A DNA stretch of 64,000 nucleotides from an uncultured Gammaproteobacteria bacterium (GTDB lineage Bacteria > Pseudomonadota > Gammaproteobacteria > Eutrophobiales > Eutrophobiaceae). Below, in pieces: positions 20,826-30,951 of the stretch. Below the pieces are notes generated by a model, which saw only the letters and a program-made list of their open reading frames with translations, ran no database searches and was not told where the DNA came from. A program made the translations under genes and the position numbers. Every line of letters begins with the position of its first letter. Positions within the stretch are counted from its first letter, which is position 1. The stretch lies in the NCBI GenBank assembly GCA_943788815.1, contig CALSRS010000001.1, forward strand, positions 620,001 through 684,000, given 5' to 3'.

Positions 20826-21107
20826 ATGAAAGCATACTGGAAAGAGCAATTATTAGCACAAAGTGACGATACGATTATGGTTGAAAACAATCACTACTTC
20901 CCGCCTGAATCGCTGGACATGAAATATTTTATAACCAGTGATAAGACAAGCCGATGTCCATGGAAAGGTACTGCCAACTACTATTCGATCAATGTGGATG
21001 ACGATGTCAATAAAGATGCTGCCTGGTATTACTCCGAACCAAAACAAGCTGCAATGGATATTAAGGATCGCATTGCTTTTTGGCGTGGAGTAATAATCAT
21101 AGAATAA
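20826..21107 (+). CDS. DUF427 family protein
   Basis: 93-aa protein of the DUF427 (nucleotidyltransferase-like fold) family. Signature pieces: MKAYWKEQLLAQSDDTIMVE, HYFPPESLDM, then TSRCPWKGTANYYS and AWYYSEPKQAA. I chose ATG 20826 because MKA.W is the usual family start; a GTG four codons upstream is in frame. Biochemical role unknown. It begins a tight series of five small plus-strand genes. Confidence 0.88.
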   Translation: MKAYWKEQLLAQSDDTIMVENNHYFPPESLDMKYFITSDKTSRCPWKGTANYYSINVDDDVNKDAAWYYSEPKQAAMDIKDRIAFWRGVIIIE

Positions 21108-21114
21108 TTTTAAC

Positions 21115-21438
21115 ATGATAAAAAAACCTACCGATTTTTTCTGGCGTATAGCCAGAAAGTTTCTAGAACAAAACCATGTATCCGAAGGGACGCTAATGGG
21201 ATTTCCCTGCCTTCGTTACAAAGGTGTATTCTTTGCTACAGCAGATCACCGTACGGGGGATTTGATTGTTAAATTACCAGTTGAACGTGTACAAGAGTTA
21301 ATTAACGATGGTTCAGGTCTGCCATTTGCGCCAGCGGGCAAGATATTTAAGGAATGGGTTTTAATTGAAGGAAGAAATACGCGAGAATGGGAACTATTAA
21401 TTTCTGAAGCCAAAGAATTTGTAACATATAATAACTAA
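21115..21438 (+). CDS. MmcQ/YjbR-like family protein
   Basis: 107-aa small cytoplasmic protein. TLMGFPCLRYKGVFFATAD, LIVKLPVERVQELI and FKEWVLI are typical of the MmcQ/YjbR (double-wing DNA-binding fold) or TfoX-N-like groups. It is probably DNA- or ligand-binding, with no enzyme motif. It lies 7 bp after the DUF427 gene and 12 bp before the DUF1801 gene. Exact family assignment needs a profile search. Confidence 0.7.
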   Translation: MIKKPTDFFWRIARKFLEQNHVSEGTLMGFPCLRYKGVFFATADHRTGDLIVKLPVERVQELINDGSGLPFAPAGKIFKEWVLIEGRNTREWELLISEAKEFVTYNN

Positions 21439-21450
21439 TCTGAAATACTC

Positions 21451-21915
21451 ATGGTCCAAAGCACTGCAAAAACCGTTAAGGACTACCTTAACGAGTTGGA
21501 ACCTGATAAGCGTGACATCATTACAAAGGTACGAAAATGCATTCGTCAAAACCTACCCAAAGGATATGTGGAAGTCATGAACTGGGGAATGATTACCTAT
21601 GAAGTCCCACTAAAACGCTTTGCCAATACCTATAATAAAAAACCCCTTTTGTATTGCTCATTGGCCGCACAAAAAAATCATTACGCAGTATATCTAATGA
21701 CAGTTTATTCAGGCTCTAAATATTTAAACATGTTAAAGAACGGTTATACGTCTTCGGGCATCAAGCTCGACATGGGGAAATGCTGTGTAAGATTCAAGCA
21801 ACTTGATGGCGTAGATCTGGATACAATCGGAAAAATTATTGCTGCTTGCAGTGTTGAAGACTTTATAAAAATTCATAACTCTGCACATCGATCAAAAAAG
21901 ACCAAAAAATGCTGA
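21451..21915 (+). CDS. DUF1801 domain protein
   Basis: 154-aa protein with the DUF1801 (YdhG/YobT) fold. The N-terminus TVKDYLNELEPDKRDIITKVRKCIRQNLPKGYVEVMNWGMITYEVP is diagnostic, followed by the KNHYAVYLM strand. Members are frequent in accessory regions; some relate to iron or stress proteins, but activity is unknown. The next gene starts 1 bp after the stop, so cotranscription is likely. Confidence 0.88.
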   Translation: MVQSTAKTVKDYLNELEPDKRDIITKVRKCIRQNLPKGYVEVMNWGMITYEVPLKRFANTYNKKPLLYCSLAAQKNHYAVYLMTVYSGSKYLNMLKNGYTSSGIKLDMGKCCVRFKQLDGVDLDTIGKIIAACSVEDFIKIHNSAHRSKKTKKC

Positions 21916-21916
21916 C

Positions 21917-22432
21917 ATGGACCAGCTTCAGTTAAGAAAATTTCGTGATTCTGATATTGAACGACTGGTAACGCTGGCAAACAACAAGAATGTGTCGCGC
22001 TATTTAATCGACACCTTCCCCTACCCTTATACGCCCGAGGATGCAAGGTTATGGTTACAAACTGGGCACCAACAGAATAAATCTGTTAATTATGCAATTA
22101 CATTTGATGGTGAACTCATAGGCATTATCGGAATAAAACCCAACCGGGGATGGAAATCACACCTTGCGGAAATTGGCTATTGGACAGGAGAACCCTACTG
22201 GAATAAAGGCTATGCCTCCTGGGCATTAAATGAAATGACCTCACATGCTTTTAATGAATTAAAAATAAAAAAATTATACGCACCAGTATTTGAGGCAAAT
22301 CATGCCTCAATGCGGGTGCTAGAGAAATGTGCTTACTATCGCGAGGGCGTTTTAAATCTGGAAGTCTTTAAAGATGGGAATTACCATAACATCCATTATT
22401 TTGCGAAAATCAATCCTGACGGAAATAATTAA
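21917..22432 (+). CDS. GNAT acetyltransferase, RimJ/RimL type
   Basis: 171-aa N-acetyltransferase of the Acetyltransf_3 group. LRKFRDSDIERLVTLANNKNVSRYL opens the domain, AEIGYWTGEPYWNKGYASWAL is the acetyl-CoA-binding segment, and FEANHASMRVLEKCAYYREGVL is the C-terminal signature. RimJ/RimL relatives acetylate ribosomal protein N-termini, but most such paralogues act on small molecules or unknown proteins. Start ATG lies directly after the DUF1801 stop. Confidence 0.9.
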   Translation: MDQLQLRKFRDSDIERLVTLANNKNVSRYLIDTFPYPYTPEDARLWLQTGHQQNKSVNYAITFDGELIGIIGIKPNRGWKSHLAEIGYWTGEPYWNKGYASWALNEMTSHAFNELKIKKLYAPVFEANHASMRVLEKCAYYREGVLNLEVFKDGNYHNIHYFAKINPDGNN

Positions 22433-22436
22433 TAAA

Positions 22437-22934
22437 ATGGATATTAGAATTATCATTGCAGATTACTCTAACACTGAACATGGCCAGGATATCATCTATC
22501 TTTTAAATGATTATGCCAATGATGCGATGGGCGGTGGAGAGCCATTATCTGCGTTTACTACAAGCAATCTCATCTCATGTTTGGCAAACATACCGAATGC
22601 ATTTAGTATTCTTTGTTATATCGATTCAAAACCAGTTGGTCTGACAAACTGTTTTGAAGGATTTTCTACATTTCAATGTAAGCCGTTGATTTATATTCAT
22701 GACATAGTCGTAATAAAAAAATTTCGAGGGCAAGGCATTGCTCAGGCCCTGCTACAAAAAATTGAAGATATTGCAGTAAAACGACTATGCTGCAAAATCA
22801 CACTAGAAGTCCTGGATGGTAACGAGAGTGGGATATCAGCCTACAAAAAATTTGGTTTTTCCCCTTATGAATTACAACCTGAATATGGTCACGCCTTATT
22901 TTGGGAAAAGAAAATAGTAAACGAAGGAAAATAA
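22437..22934 (+). CDS. GNAT family N-acetyltransferase
   Basis: 165-aa acetyltransferase. The acetyl-CoA loop is KKFRGQGIAQALLQKIE and the C-terminal LDGNESGISAYKKFGFSPYE is typical. An upstream in-frame ATG at 22374 would overlap the preceding gene by 59 bp; ATG 22437, four bases after that gene's stop, fits the family length better. Last gene of the accessory run. The following 308 bp to icd hold only the icd promoter as far as I can see. Confidence 0.88.
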   Translation: MDIRIIIADYSNTEHGQDIIYLLNDYANDAMGGGEPLSAFTTSNLISCLANIPNAFSILCYIDSKPVGLTNCFEGFSTFQCKPLIYIHDIVVIKKFRGQGIAQALLQKIEDIAVKRLCCKITLEVLDGNESGISAYKKFGFSPYELQPEYGHALFWEKKIVNEGK

Positions 22935-23164
22935 AACCCTTAATTACGTCAAACCCAAATCAAAGCTCTCACATTGGATGTTCATCCCTCCATTACGACG
23001 ACCTTTTCATTACTTAAGATCTAAATAATTTTCGAGATTAGGCTTTTATATTGAGTAGGCCCAAAAACAGGCGTTATAAGCGGATATTTTTAACTCTCCA
23101 GATAAACACAAAAAACCAGAAATGTTAAAAAATGCTATTTTCAGCGCATTTTGGCCAATATAGA

Positions 23165-23173
23165 TGATATAAT
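23165..23173 (+). promoter_or_regulatory. icd promoter (extended -10)
   Basis: TGA followed by a perfect TATAAT (23168-23173) forms an extended -10 element. No good -35 at 16-18 bases. The predicted start near 23180 gives a leader of about 60 bases before the icd ATG. The remainder of 22935-23242 shows no supported gene or RNA. Confidence 0.55.
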
Positions 23174-23230
23174 CGCCTGCTTTTCGGGAACTGCAAATCC
23201 CCTGTGATAATAACTAATAAACTTAATTAA

Positions 23231-25468
<2,238 letters not shown>

Positions 25469-25475
25469 GTTAACA

Positions 25476-25498
25476 CCAGGGAAAGTTACTTTTTCTGG
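25476..25498 (+). terminator. Hairpin after icd
   Basis: CCAGGGAAAG (25476-25485), loop TTA, CTTTTTCTGG (25489-25498): a 10-bp stem including two G-U pairs, 8 bases after the icd stop. No clean U-tract follows, so it may be a 3' stabiliser or weak terminator rather than a strong intrinsic terminator. Confidence 0.4.
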
Positions 25499-25580
25499 CA
25501 TTAATCATTAGAAAAGTGTCATTTACTGGCCTGCTTGATTAAACTAGGTCAGTATCATAACTGATAATATTTCTGGTCTC

Positions 25581-26585
25581 ATGCGTACTTGTTTACTCAT
25601 TGTTTTTTTAATTCTCTGTGGATGCAATTCGCATCCTGAAGATCCAGTTGTTATTCAGGGAATGACCATGGGAACCAACTATTCGATTACCCTTGGCATT
25701 CAATCCGAATTATCTATCGAAGAGATACAAGGTGAGATCGATACATTACTGGAATCAATCAACCAGCAAATGTCTACATATATTGAGGACTCAGAACTTT
25801 CGATAATTAATCAGAGTAATAGTCATGAGTGGCTGGAGATTTCTCCGGAACTATTTAAGGTCATCTCCAGCGCGTTGGAAATTAGTCAATTAACGGGTGG
25901 AGCTTTTGATATTACCGTTGGTAATCTGGTTAACCTTTGGGGCTTTGGACCGGATGATACGCACTCGATAATGCCAGATGATGAATCTATTGAATCTGCA
26001 ATGCGAGCCAGTGGTTACCTGAATATAGAATTGCAAACCCAGCCTTACGCCATCAAAAAGTTAAATTCAGATATCTATCTTGATCTTTCAGGTATTGCCA
26101 AGGGATATGCCGTAGACAGGGTGTCAGAATATCTCGATGAGAAATATTTATCCTCGTATCTGGTAGACATTGGAGGTGAAATCAGGACAAAAGGTGAAAA
26201 ACGAAATGAACAACCGTGGCGTATTGGCATTGAAAAGCCACTGGCAAAGACCCGTGAAGTCCTGCGTATTGTGACATTGGTCAATGAAGCAATGGCAACA
26301 TCGGGAGATTACCGGAATTTTTTTGTTAAAAATGGAATACACTACTCACATACCATAGACCCCAGGACCGGATATCCTATACGCTACAATTTGCTATCAA
26401 TCACCGTGCTAGACCAATCCGCTATGGTGGCTGATGCCCTCGCCACTGCATTATTAGTCATGGGGCCAGAAGGCAGCATTACATTTGCTGAAAACAATGA
26501 GATTCCAGCTTACTTAATTTATTCAGACGGGAATTTAATGATAGAAAGATTCACCAGTCAGTTTATACCTCACATAAATGAGTAA
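25581..26585 (+). CDS. apbE: FAD:protein FMN transferase ApbE
   Basis: 334-aa periplasmic lipoprotein that attaches FMN covalently to threonine of partner flavoproteins such as Na+-NQR or Rnf subunits. A lipoprotein signal (LILCGC, Cys about residue 15) is followed by MTMGTNYSITL, GAFDITVGNLVNLWGFG, LDLSGIAKGYAVDRV and the flavin-site SYLVDIGGEIRTKG. The TSGDYRNFF and SHTIDPRTGYP motifs are also intact. No Nqr or Rnf gene lies in the window. The next gene starts within 7 bp, a common gammaproteobacterial pair. Confidence 0.95.
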   Translation: MRTCLLIVFLILCGCNSHPEDPVVIQGMTMGTNYSITLGIQSELSIEEIQGEIDTLLESINQQMSTYIEDSELSIINQSNSHEWLEISPELFKVISSALEISQLTGGAFDITVGNLVNLWGFGPDDTHSIMPDDESIESAMRASGYLNIELQTQPYAIKKLNSDIYLDLSGIAKGYAVDRVSEYLDEKYLSSYLVDIGGEIRTKGEKRNEQPWRIGIEKPLAKTREVLRIVTLVNEAMATSGDYRNFFVKNGIHYSHTIDPRTGYPIRYNLLSITVLDQSAMVADALATALLVMGPEGSITFAENNEIPAYLIYSDGNLMIERFTSQFIPHINE

Positions 26586-26591
26586 TTGAGT

Positions 26592-26942
26592 ATGACTTTC
26601 TATCCCCTTGCAATACTCGGCGGCATTTCCCTGATAGTACTGGCATGGTATGAGTCCATGCGTTCACGGGAATTTGTTACTGCCGTATGCCGCAGAAAAT
26701 GCAAAGAATATGAACTACAACTTTTAGACCAGTCTGTATCTTTATCCAGAATCTTTGTGAAGAGAAAATTAACATGGGGGCTATCAGTACATCGCGAATA
26801 TCGATTTGAAGTCAGCAGTAATGGTGCCGATAGATTAAAGGGATATGTCGAGATGCAAGGCACATACCTGATTTCTTTGCATATAGAAAACACAGATGGA
26901 TTAACTATTATTTATCCTGAAAAATCCATAATGTTAAATTGA
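26592..26942 (+). CDS. DUF3301 membrane-associated protein
   Basis: 116-aa protein: one N-terminal hydrophobic helix (about 4-18), then a basic region and the DUF3301 motif CKEYELQLLDQSVSLSRIFVKRK. The family is mostly gammaproteobacterial and often sits beside apbE or nqr genes; its role is unknown. ATG 26592 chosen over the TTG two codons upstream. Confidence 0.87.
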   Translation: MTFYPLAILGGISLIVLAWYESMRSREFVTAVCRRKCKEYELQLLDQSVSLSRIFVKRKLTWGLSVHREYRFEVSSNGADRLKGYVEMQGTYLISLHIENTDGLTIIYPEKSIMLN

Positions 26943-27005
26943 AAAATGTATTGAACAAGTTATTATCAGTTAATAAAATATTAATGAAATTTTACAGGAG
27001 AAATT

Positions 27006-27491
27006 ATGCCTTCTTTTGACGTCGTATCAGAAATTGACCAGCATGAATTGACCAATGCCATTGATCAGGCTAATCGTGAAATATCTAACCGATTTGATTT
27101 TAAAGGAACTGATTCACGAATTGAAAAGTCTGAAGCCACTTTGAAACTCATCTCATCGACAGATTTTCAGGTCAATCAGGTTAAAGATATCCTGCATGCG
27201 AAAATAGCAAAGCGAAATATCGATGTTCGTTCCCTGGAAGAAGGCGAGATCACTGAAAGTAATAACGTCGCTCAAATGATTGTTACTGTACGTGAAGGGA
27301 TAGACAAAGAGCTTGCAAAAAAAGTGACCAAACTGATAAAAGAATCCAAGATCAAGGTCCAGGCCAGCATACAAGGAGAACAGGTAAGGGTATCAGGAAA
27401 GAAACGTGATGACCTGCAACAAGTCATGTCGATATTAAAAGCTGAGAAAAGTATCGAGTTACCTTTACAATTTATAAACTTCAGGGACTAA
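27006..27491 (+). CDS. yajQ: YajQ family cyclic di-GMP-binding protein
   Basis: 161-aa cytoplasmic protein, family length, with two ferredoxin-like domains. MPSFDVVSEIDQHELTNAIDQ, SNRFDFKGTDS and the C-terminal RVSGKKRDDLQQVMSILK are diagnostic. In Xanthomonas and Pseudomonas homologues bind c-di-GMP and affect gene expression; nucleotide and tRNA binding have also been reported. AGGAG ribosome binding site seven bases before the ATG. Convergent with the Mrp-like operon (26-bp gap, no terminator visible). Confidence 0.95.
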   Translation: MPSFDVVSEIDQHELTNAIDQANREISNRFDFKGTDSRIEKSEATLKLISSTDFQVNQVKDILHAKIAKRNIDVRSLEEGEITESNNVAQMIVTVREGIDKELAKKVTKLIKESKIKVQASIQGEQVRVSGKKRDDLQQVMSILKAEKSIELPLQFINFRD

Positions 27492-27517
27492 AGAGAAAGT
27501 ATAGATTTAAATATTGA

Positions 27518-29209
27518 TTATTTAACGTAATACAAAATCATATAAAGACCCAGCAATACCATCACCCATAGAGCCATACTACCCGTAGGCCATGTCCTGG
27601 CCAGAATACCATTTGGTCCATGGTGCCTTGCCAGCTTATCCAGAATGTAGCCTAAAGTGATTCGCATTGCATCGCCAAGCAACTCAAGCGATACGTTGAT
27701 GACTACTTTAACACCACGAAATATCGCCGGGAACATCCGTCGATAGAACCATTCTGCATCCAGATTAACAGACGGGATTTCATCAGGATATCGACCGGAA
27801 CGATGTAAAAACACAACGCCTAGAATCGCAAAGGCAAGCAATTGCATTTGTGTCAGGACATGGGTCATGTCATAAGGTGAATAAGGCGCATCATAGGGAA
27901 GAATGCTATAAAGCATTGTCGGATAAACACCAATGGCTACGCAGAGAATTGCTGCAATTCCCATGGCAAGCAACATATTAACCGGTGGTTCTTTTGCCTT
28001 GATACCAGCATCATGGGCAAAAAATGCAAAATAAGGAATTTTAATCCCGGCATGTTCCAGCACACCGGCAGAAGCAAATAACATTGCCATCCAGACACCC
28101 CAGTAACCTTCCTCAAGTAATGCAGACATAACCATGGATTTACTCACAAATGAACTGAACAGAGGGAATGCGGAGATAGTCAATGCACCAATAATACAAA
28201 GTGTCGTCGTGATAGGCATAGACCGATATAGTCCACCAAGATCAGATGCTTTGGTACGCCCAGTGACATATAAAACTGCCCCCATAGACATAAACAACAA
28301 ACCTTTGAAGAGCACGTCATTAAAAGCATGGCCCACTGCGCCATTCAATGCCAATGCAGAACCTATCCCAATTCCAACGACCATAAATCCGAGCTGGTTA
28401 ATCATGGAATAAGCAAGCACCTTTCTGAGATCATTTTCAATCACGGCAAAAAATATCGGGTAGCAAGCCATGAAGACACCGATATAGATCAGAATTTCTG
28501 TACCCGGGAATCCTCTCGCCATGGCATAAATTGCGGCCTTGGTAGTAAAGGCACACAGGAACACCGTTCCTGTTGGTGTCGACGTGGGATAACTATCGGT
28601 TATCCAGTTATGCAATAAAGGAAATCCGCATTTAATTCCAAACGCCATAAATATCAGCCAGGATGCACCGCTATCTAAACCGATTTCATTAAATGTAATA
28701 TCGCCGGTAGAAAACCAGATCCAAAGCGCACCACCGAGTAGTAATACCCCGGACAGTACCTGAAACAACAAATACCTCAATCCCGCATGAAATGAGCGTT
28801 CGTCGCGTGATGCCCAGATTAGAAATGCGGACGTTAATCCAAGTAATTCCCAAAAGACGAAAAGAGTAAAGAGATCCCCAGCAAAAACTGCACCGATGGC
28901 ACTACCAGCATAAAGCAGACCTGCGACATGTTGCAGGGTATCTTTTAGATGTAATGCAAAGAGAATACAAATAAATGCGCCCAGATGAAATAAATATCCA
29001 AACAACAGGCTCAATTCATCAACCCGGTAAATAGTTAATTCTAAATCCAGTACCTGTAAATAAACTAGTGTCCCAGGTACCGCCTGCATGACCTGGTAAC
29101 CACCAAAAACCGGAGCCGCCAGCATGATGACGGAACGTAACCATCCACGTGTAAATGCAGCCAGTATTGCGGCGATAAGAAAAGGCAGAAATGGATGCAG
29201 GTTACTCAT
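27518..29209 (-). CDS. Mrp-like antiporter subunit D, third paralogue
   Basis: 563-aa polytopic protein of the NuoL/M/N-MnhD family, about 14 membrane helices. The TM5 glutamate in FVFWELLGLTSAF, the lysine in GIKCGFPLLHNWITDSYPTSTPTGT and the second-channel region VIENDLRKVLAYSMINQLGF are retained, so a proton path is plausible. It carries a long C-terminal amphipathic extension. Start placed at ATG 29209 (29212 also possible), overlapping the preceding small gene's stop by 8 bases. It closes the antiporter operon and is the most diverged of the three D-type subunits. Confidence 0.87.
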   Translation of the reverse strand: MSNLHPFLPFLIAAILAAFTRGWLRSVIMLAAPVFGGYQVMQAVPGTLVYLQVLDLELTIYRVDELSLLFGYLFHLGAFICILFALHLKDTLQHVAGLLYAGSAIGAVFAGDLFTLFVFWELLGLTSAFLIWASRDERSFHAGLRYLLFQVLSGVLLLGGALWIWFSTGDITFNEIGLDSGASWLIFMAFGIKCGFPLLHNWITDSYPTSTPTGTVFLCAFTTKAAIYAMARGFPGTEILIYIGVFMACYPIFFAVIENDLRKVLAYSMINQLGFMVVGIGIGSALALNGAVGHAFNDVLFKGLLFMSMGAVLYVTGRTKASDLGGLYRSMPITTTLCIIGALTISAFPLFSSFVSKSMVMSALLEEGYWGVWMAMLFASAGVLEHAGIKIPYFAFFAHDAGIKAKEPPVNMLLAMGIAAILCVAIGVYPTMLYSILPYDAPYSPYDMTHVLTQMQLLAFAILGVVFLHRSGRYPDEIPSVNLDAEWFYRRMFPAIFRGVKVVINVSLELLGDAMRITLGYILDKLARHHGPNGILARTWPTGSMALWVMVLLGLYMILYYVK

Positions 29210-29477
29210 CATTTCCATCCCGTCGCTCATAGTAATCCTCATCCTTACCAACAACTTTTCTTAGCAATTTTGCGAGGACAACAACGCCAACCAGTGCTGC
29301 AAAACCGTATAGCGCATAAAATGCAGGTATCTTTTCTAGTGGCATATAAACATGTCGGTGAACTATAAAATCTGCCACCACGAGCAAACCACAAACCACA
29401 TACAGAACGTATCTGATTCGTTGGCGAATAACGGGCTTATCAGCCCAACCTAGATTTTCGTTATTACCGTTTTGCAT
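29202..29477 (-). CDS. Small membrane protein of Mrp-like locus
   Basis: 91-aa protein with two hydrophobic helices (about 22-42 and 51-70) and an acidic tail EDYYERRDGNDE. I recognise no domain; small two-helix proteins in this place accompany related antiporter loci in other gammaproteobacteria (memory, not verified). It sits 10 bp after one D subunit and overlaps the next, so it is translated with the complex and may be an accessory subunit. Confidence 0.7.
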   Translation of the reverse strand: MQNGNNENLGWADKPVIRQRIRYVLYVVCGLLVVADFIVHRHVYMPLEKIPAFYALYGFAALVGVVVLAKLLRKVVGKDEDYYERRDGNDE

Positions 29478-29487
29478 ATTTCACTCA

Positions 29488-30951
29488 TTAATCAACAATC
29501 ATGGATGCCAACATATACCAGGGGTCAGGATAGATAAATAAAACCAGGCACATAACAGAAGTAACCGTCATTGCGATTAAACAATTTAGCGGCGCTTCTT
29601 TTAGTCCGGGCTCCTGATTTTCTGGCTGTCTGATAAAACCACGTAATGGAATCGGCAACAAATAAGCAATGTTCAATAAAGAACTTATCATCAGAGTTGC
29701 TAACAGAAACAACTCACCTGCCTGCAATGTCCCCAGGGCAAGATACCATTTACTCCACATTCCCCCAAAAGGCGGCATGCCGATAATACTTAATGCGCCT
29801 ATGGTGTACGCAGCAAACGTAAAAGGCATTTTTCTTCCCAGACCATCCAGTTGACTGATTTCCGATTTATGTGCGGCAACAAGAATTGCACCAGCGGCAA
29901 AAAACAGGGTGATCTTTGCAAATGCGTGCATCACTATGTGCATGGAAGCACCAATAATTCCAGCACTGGTGGCCAATATCGCACCTAGCGTGACGTATCC
30001 CAACTGACTAATGGTTGAATACGCCAACCTTGCCTTTAAGTTGTCCTTGGTCATGGCCGTTAAGGAGGCAAGCAAAATTGATATGGCGACGACATAGAGA
30101 AGAATTTCTCGACCGGGTAATTCAATCAGGGTATTAATACCAAATATATATACTGAAATCTTGATGAGTGTAAAAACACCGGCTTTGACCACGGCAACTG
30201 CATGTAATAATGCACTGACCGGGGTTGGAGCAACCATGGCGGCGGGAAGCCAACGATGAAATGGCATAATGGCCGCCTTTCCTACCCCAAAGAAAAATAA
30301 CAATAAAATGACACTCAGCGTCATATTAGAGGCCGTTCCAGACAGTATCCCTCCAGATGTAAATTCAAGGGTACCCGCCAGATAATAGGTCCAGATCAAT
30401 GCCAGTAAAAGAAAGCAAATTGACGTTGATAGTAAAATACCAAGATATACCCTGCCCGCGCGACGTGCTGCGTCAGTACCCGCATGTGTAACCAGTGGGT
30501 AGGTAGATAAAGTCAGGACTTCGTAAAAAACAAATAAGGTAAACAGGTTTCCTGAAAATGCCACACCCAGGGTCACTGAAATCGCAATGGCGAAAAACAT
30601 ATAAAATCGAGTCTGATTTTTTTCGTGATGACCCCGCATATATCCAATGGCATACACAGTGGTAATGATCCACAGAAATCCGGCAATCAGGGCAAACATC
30701 ATCCCAAGCGGCTCAAGAGACAGCTCTATAGGAATACCAGGAAATGGTTCAGCGATTAAAAAGGATGGTCGCTCACCCTGCATCACCATATTTGCAAGCG
30801 GAATCAAGAGACCAAATACTATGATTGCCGTAATGATAGAAACCGCTTCACGAAGATTCGGGTTTTTGTCCCCAATAATTCGTATTAATGCTGCGGCAAT
30901 TAATGGGAGCACCATAATGAGAGGCATCAGATAATGCTGTTGCTCCATCAT
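29488..30951 (-). CDS. Mrp-like antiporter subunit D, second paralogue
   Basis: 487-aa antiporter-type membrane subunit, about 14 helices. The TM5 glutamate (FVFYEVLTLSTYPLVTH), the lysines in GVGKAAIMPFHRWLPAAMVAP and VVKAGVF, and the broken-helix DNLKARLAYSTISQLGY are conserved. Overlaps the preceding D gene by four bases (ATGA). Likely part of one cation/proton-translocating membrane arm. Which paralogue replaces the missing MnhA N-terminal domain cannot be told from motifs alone. Confidence 0.9.
   Translation of the reverse strand: MMEQQHYLMPLIMVLPLIAAALIRIIGDKNPNLREAVSIITAIIVFGLLIPLANMVMQGERPSFLIAEPFPGIPIELSLEPLGMMFALIAGFLWIITTVYAIGYMRGHHEKNQTRFYMFFAIAISVTLGVAFSGNLFTLFVFYEVLTLSTYPLVTHAGTDAARRAGRVYLGILLSTSICFLLLALIWTYYLAGTLEFTSGGILSGTASNMTLSVILLLFFFGVGKAAIMPFHRWLPAAMVAPTPVSALLHAVAVVKAGVFTLIKISVYIFGINTLIELPGREILLYVVAISILLASLTAMTKDNLKARLAYSTISQLGYVTLGAILATSAGIIGASMHIVMHAFAKITLFFAAGAILVAAHKSEISQLDGLGRKMPFTFAAYTIGALSIIGMPPFGGMWSKWYLALGTLQAGELFLLATLMISSLLNIAYLLPIPLRGFIRQPENQEPGLKEAPLNCLIAMTVTSVMCLVLFIYPDPWYMLASMIVD

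Noticed and set aside
20574-22934. Possible integron gene-cassette array
   Set aside because: The families are cassette-like, but the gaps are only 1-60 bp, no GTTRRRY...RYYYAAC attC pairs with the needed imperfect palindromes were found, and no integrase is present.
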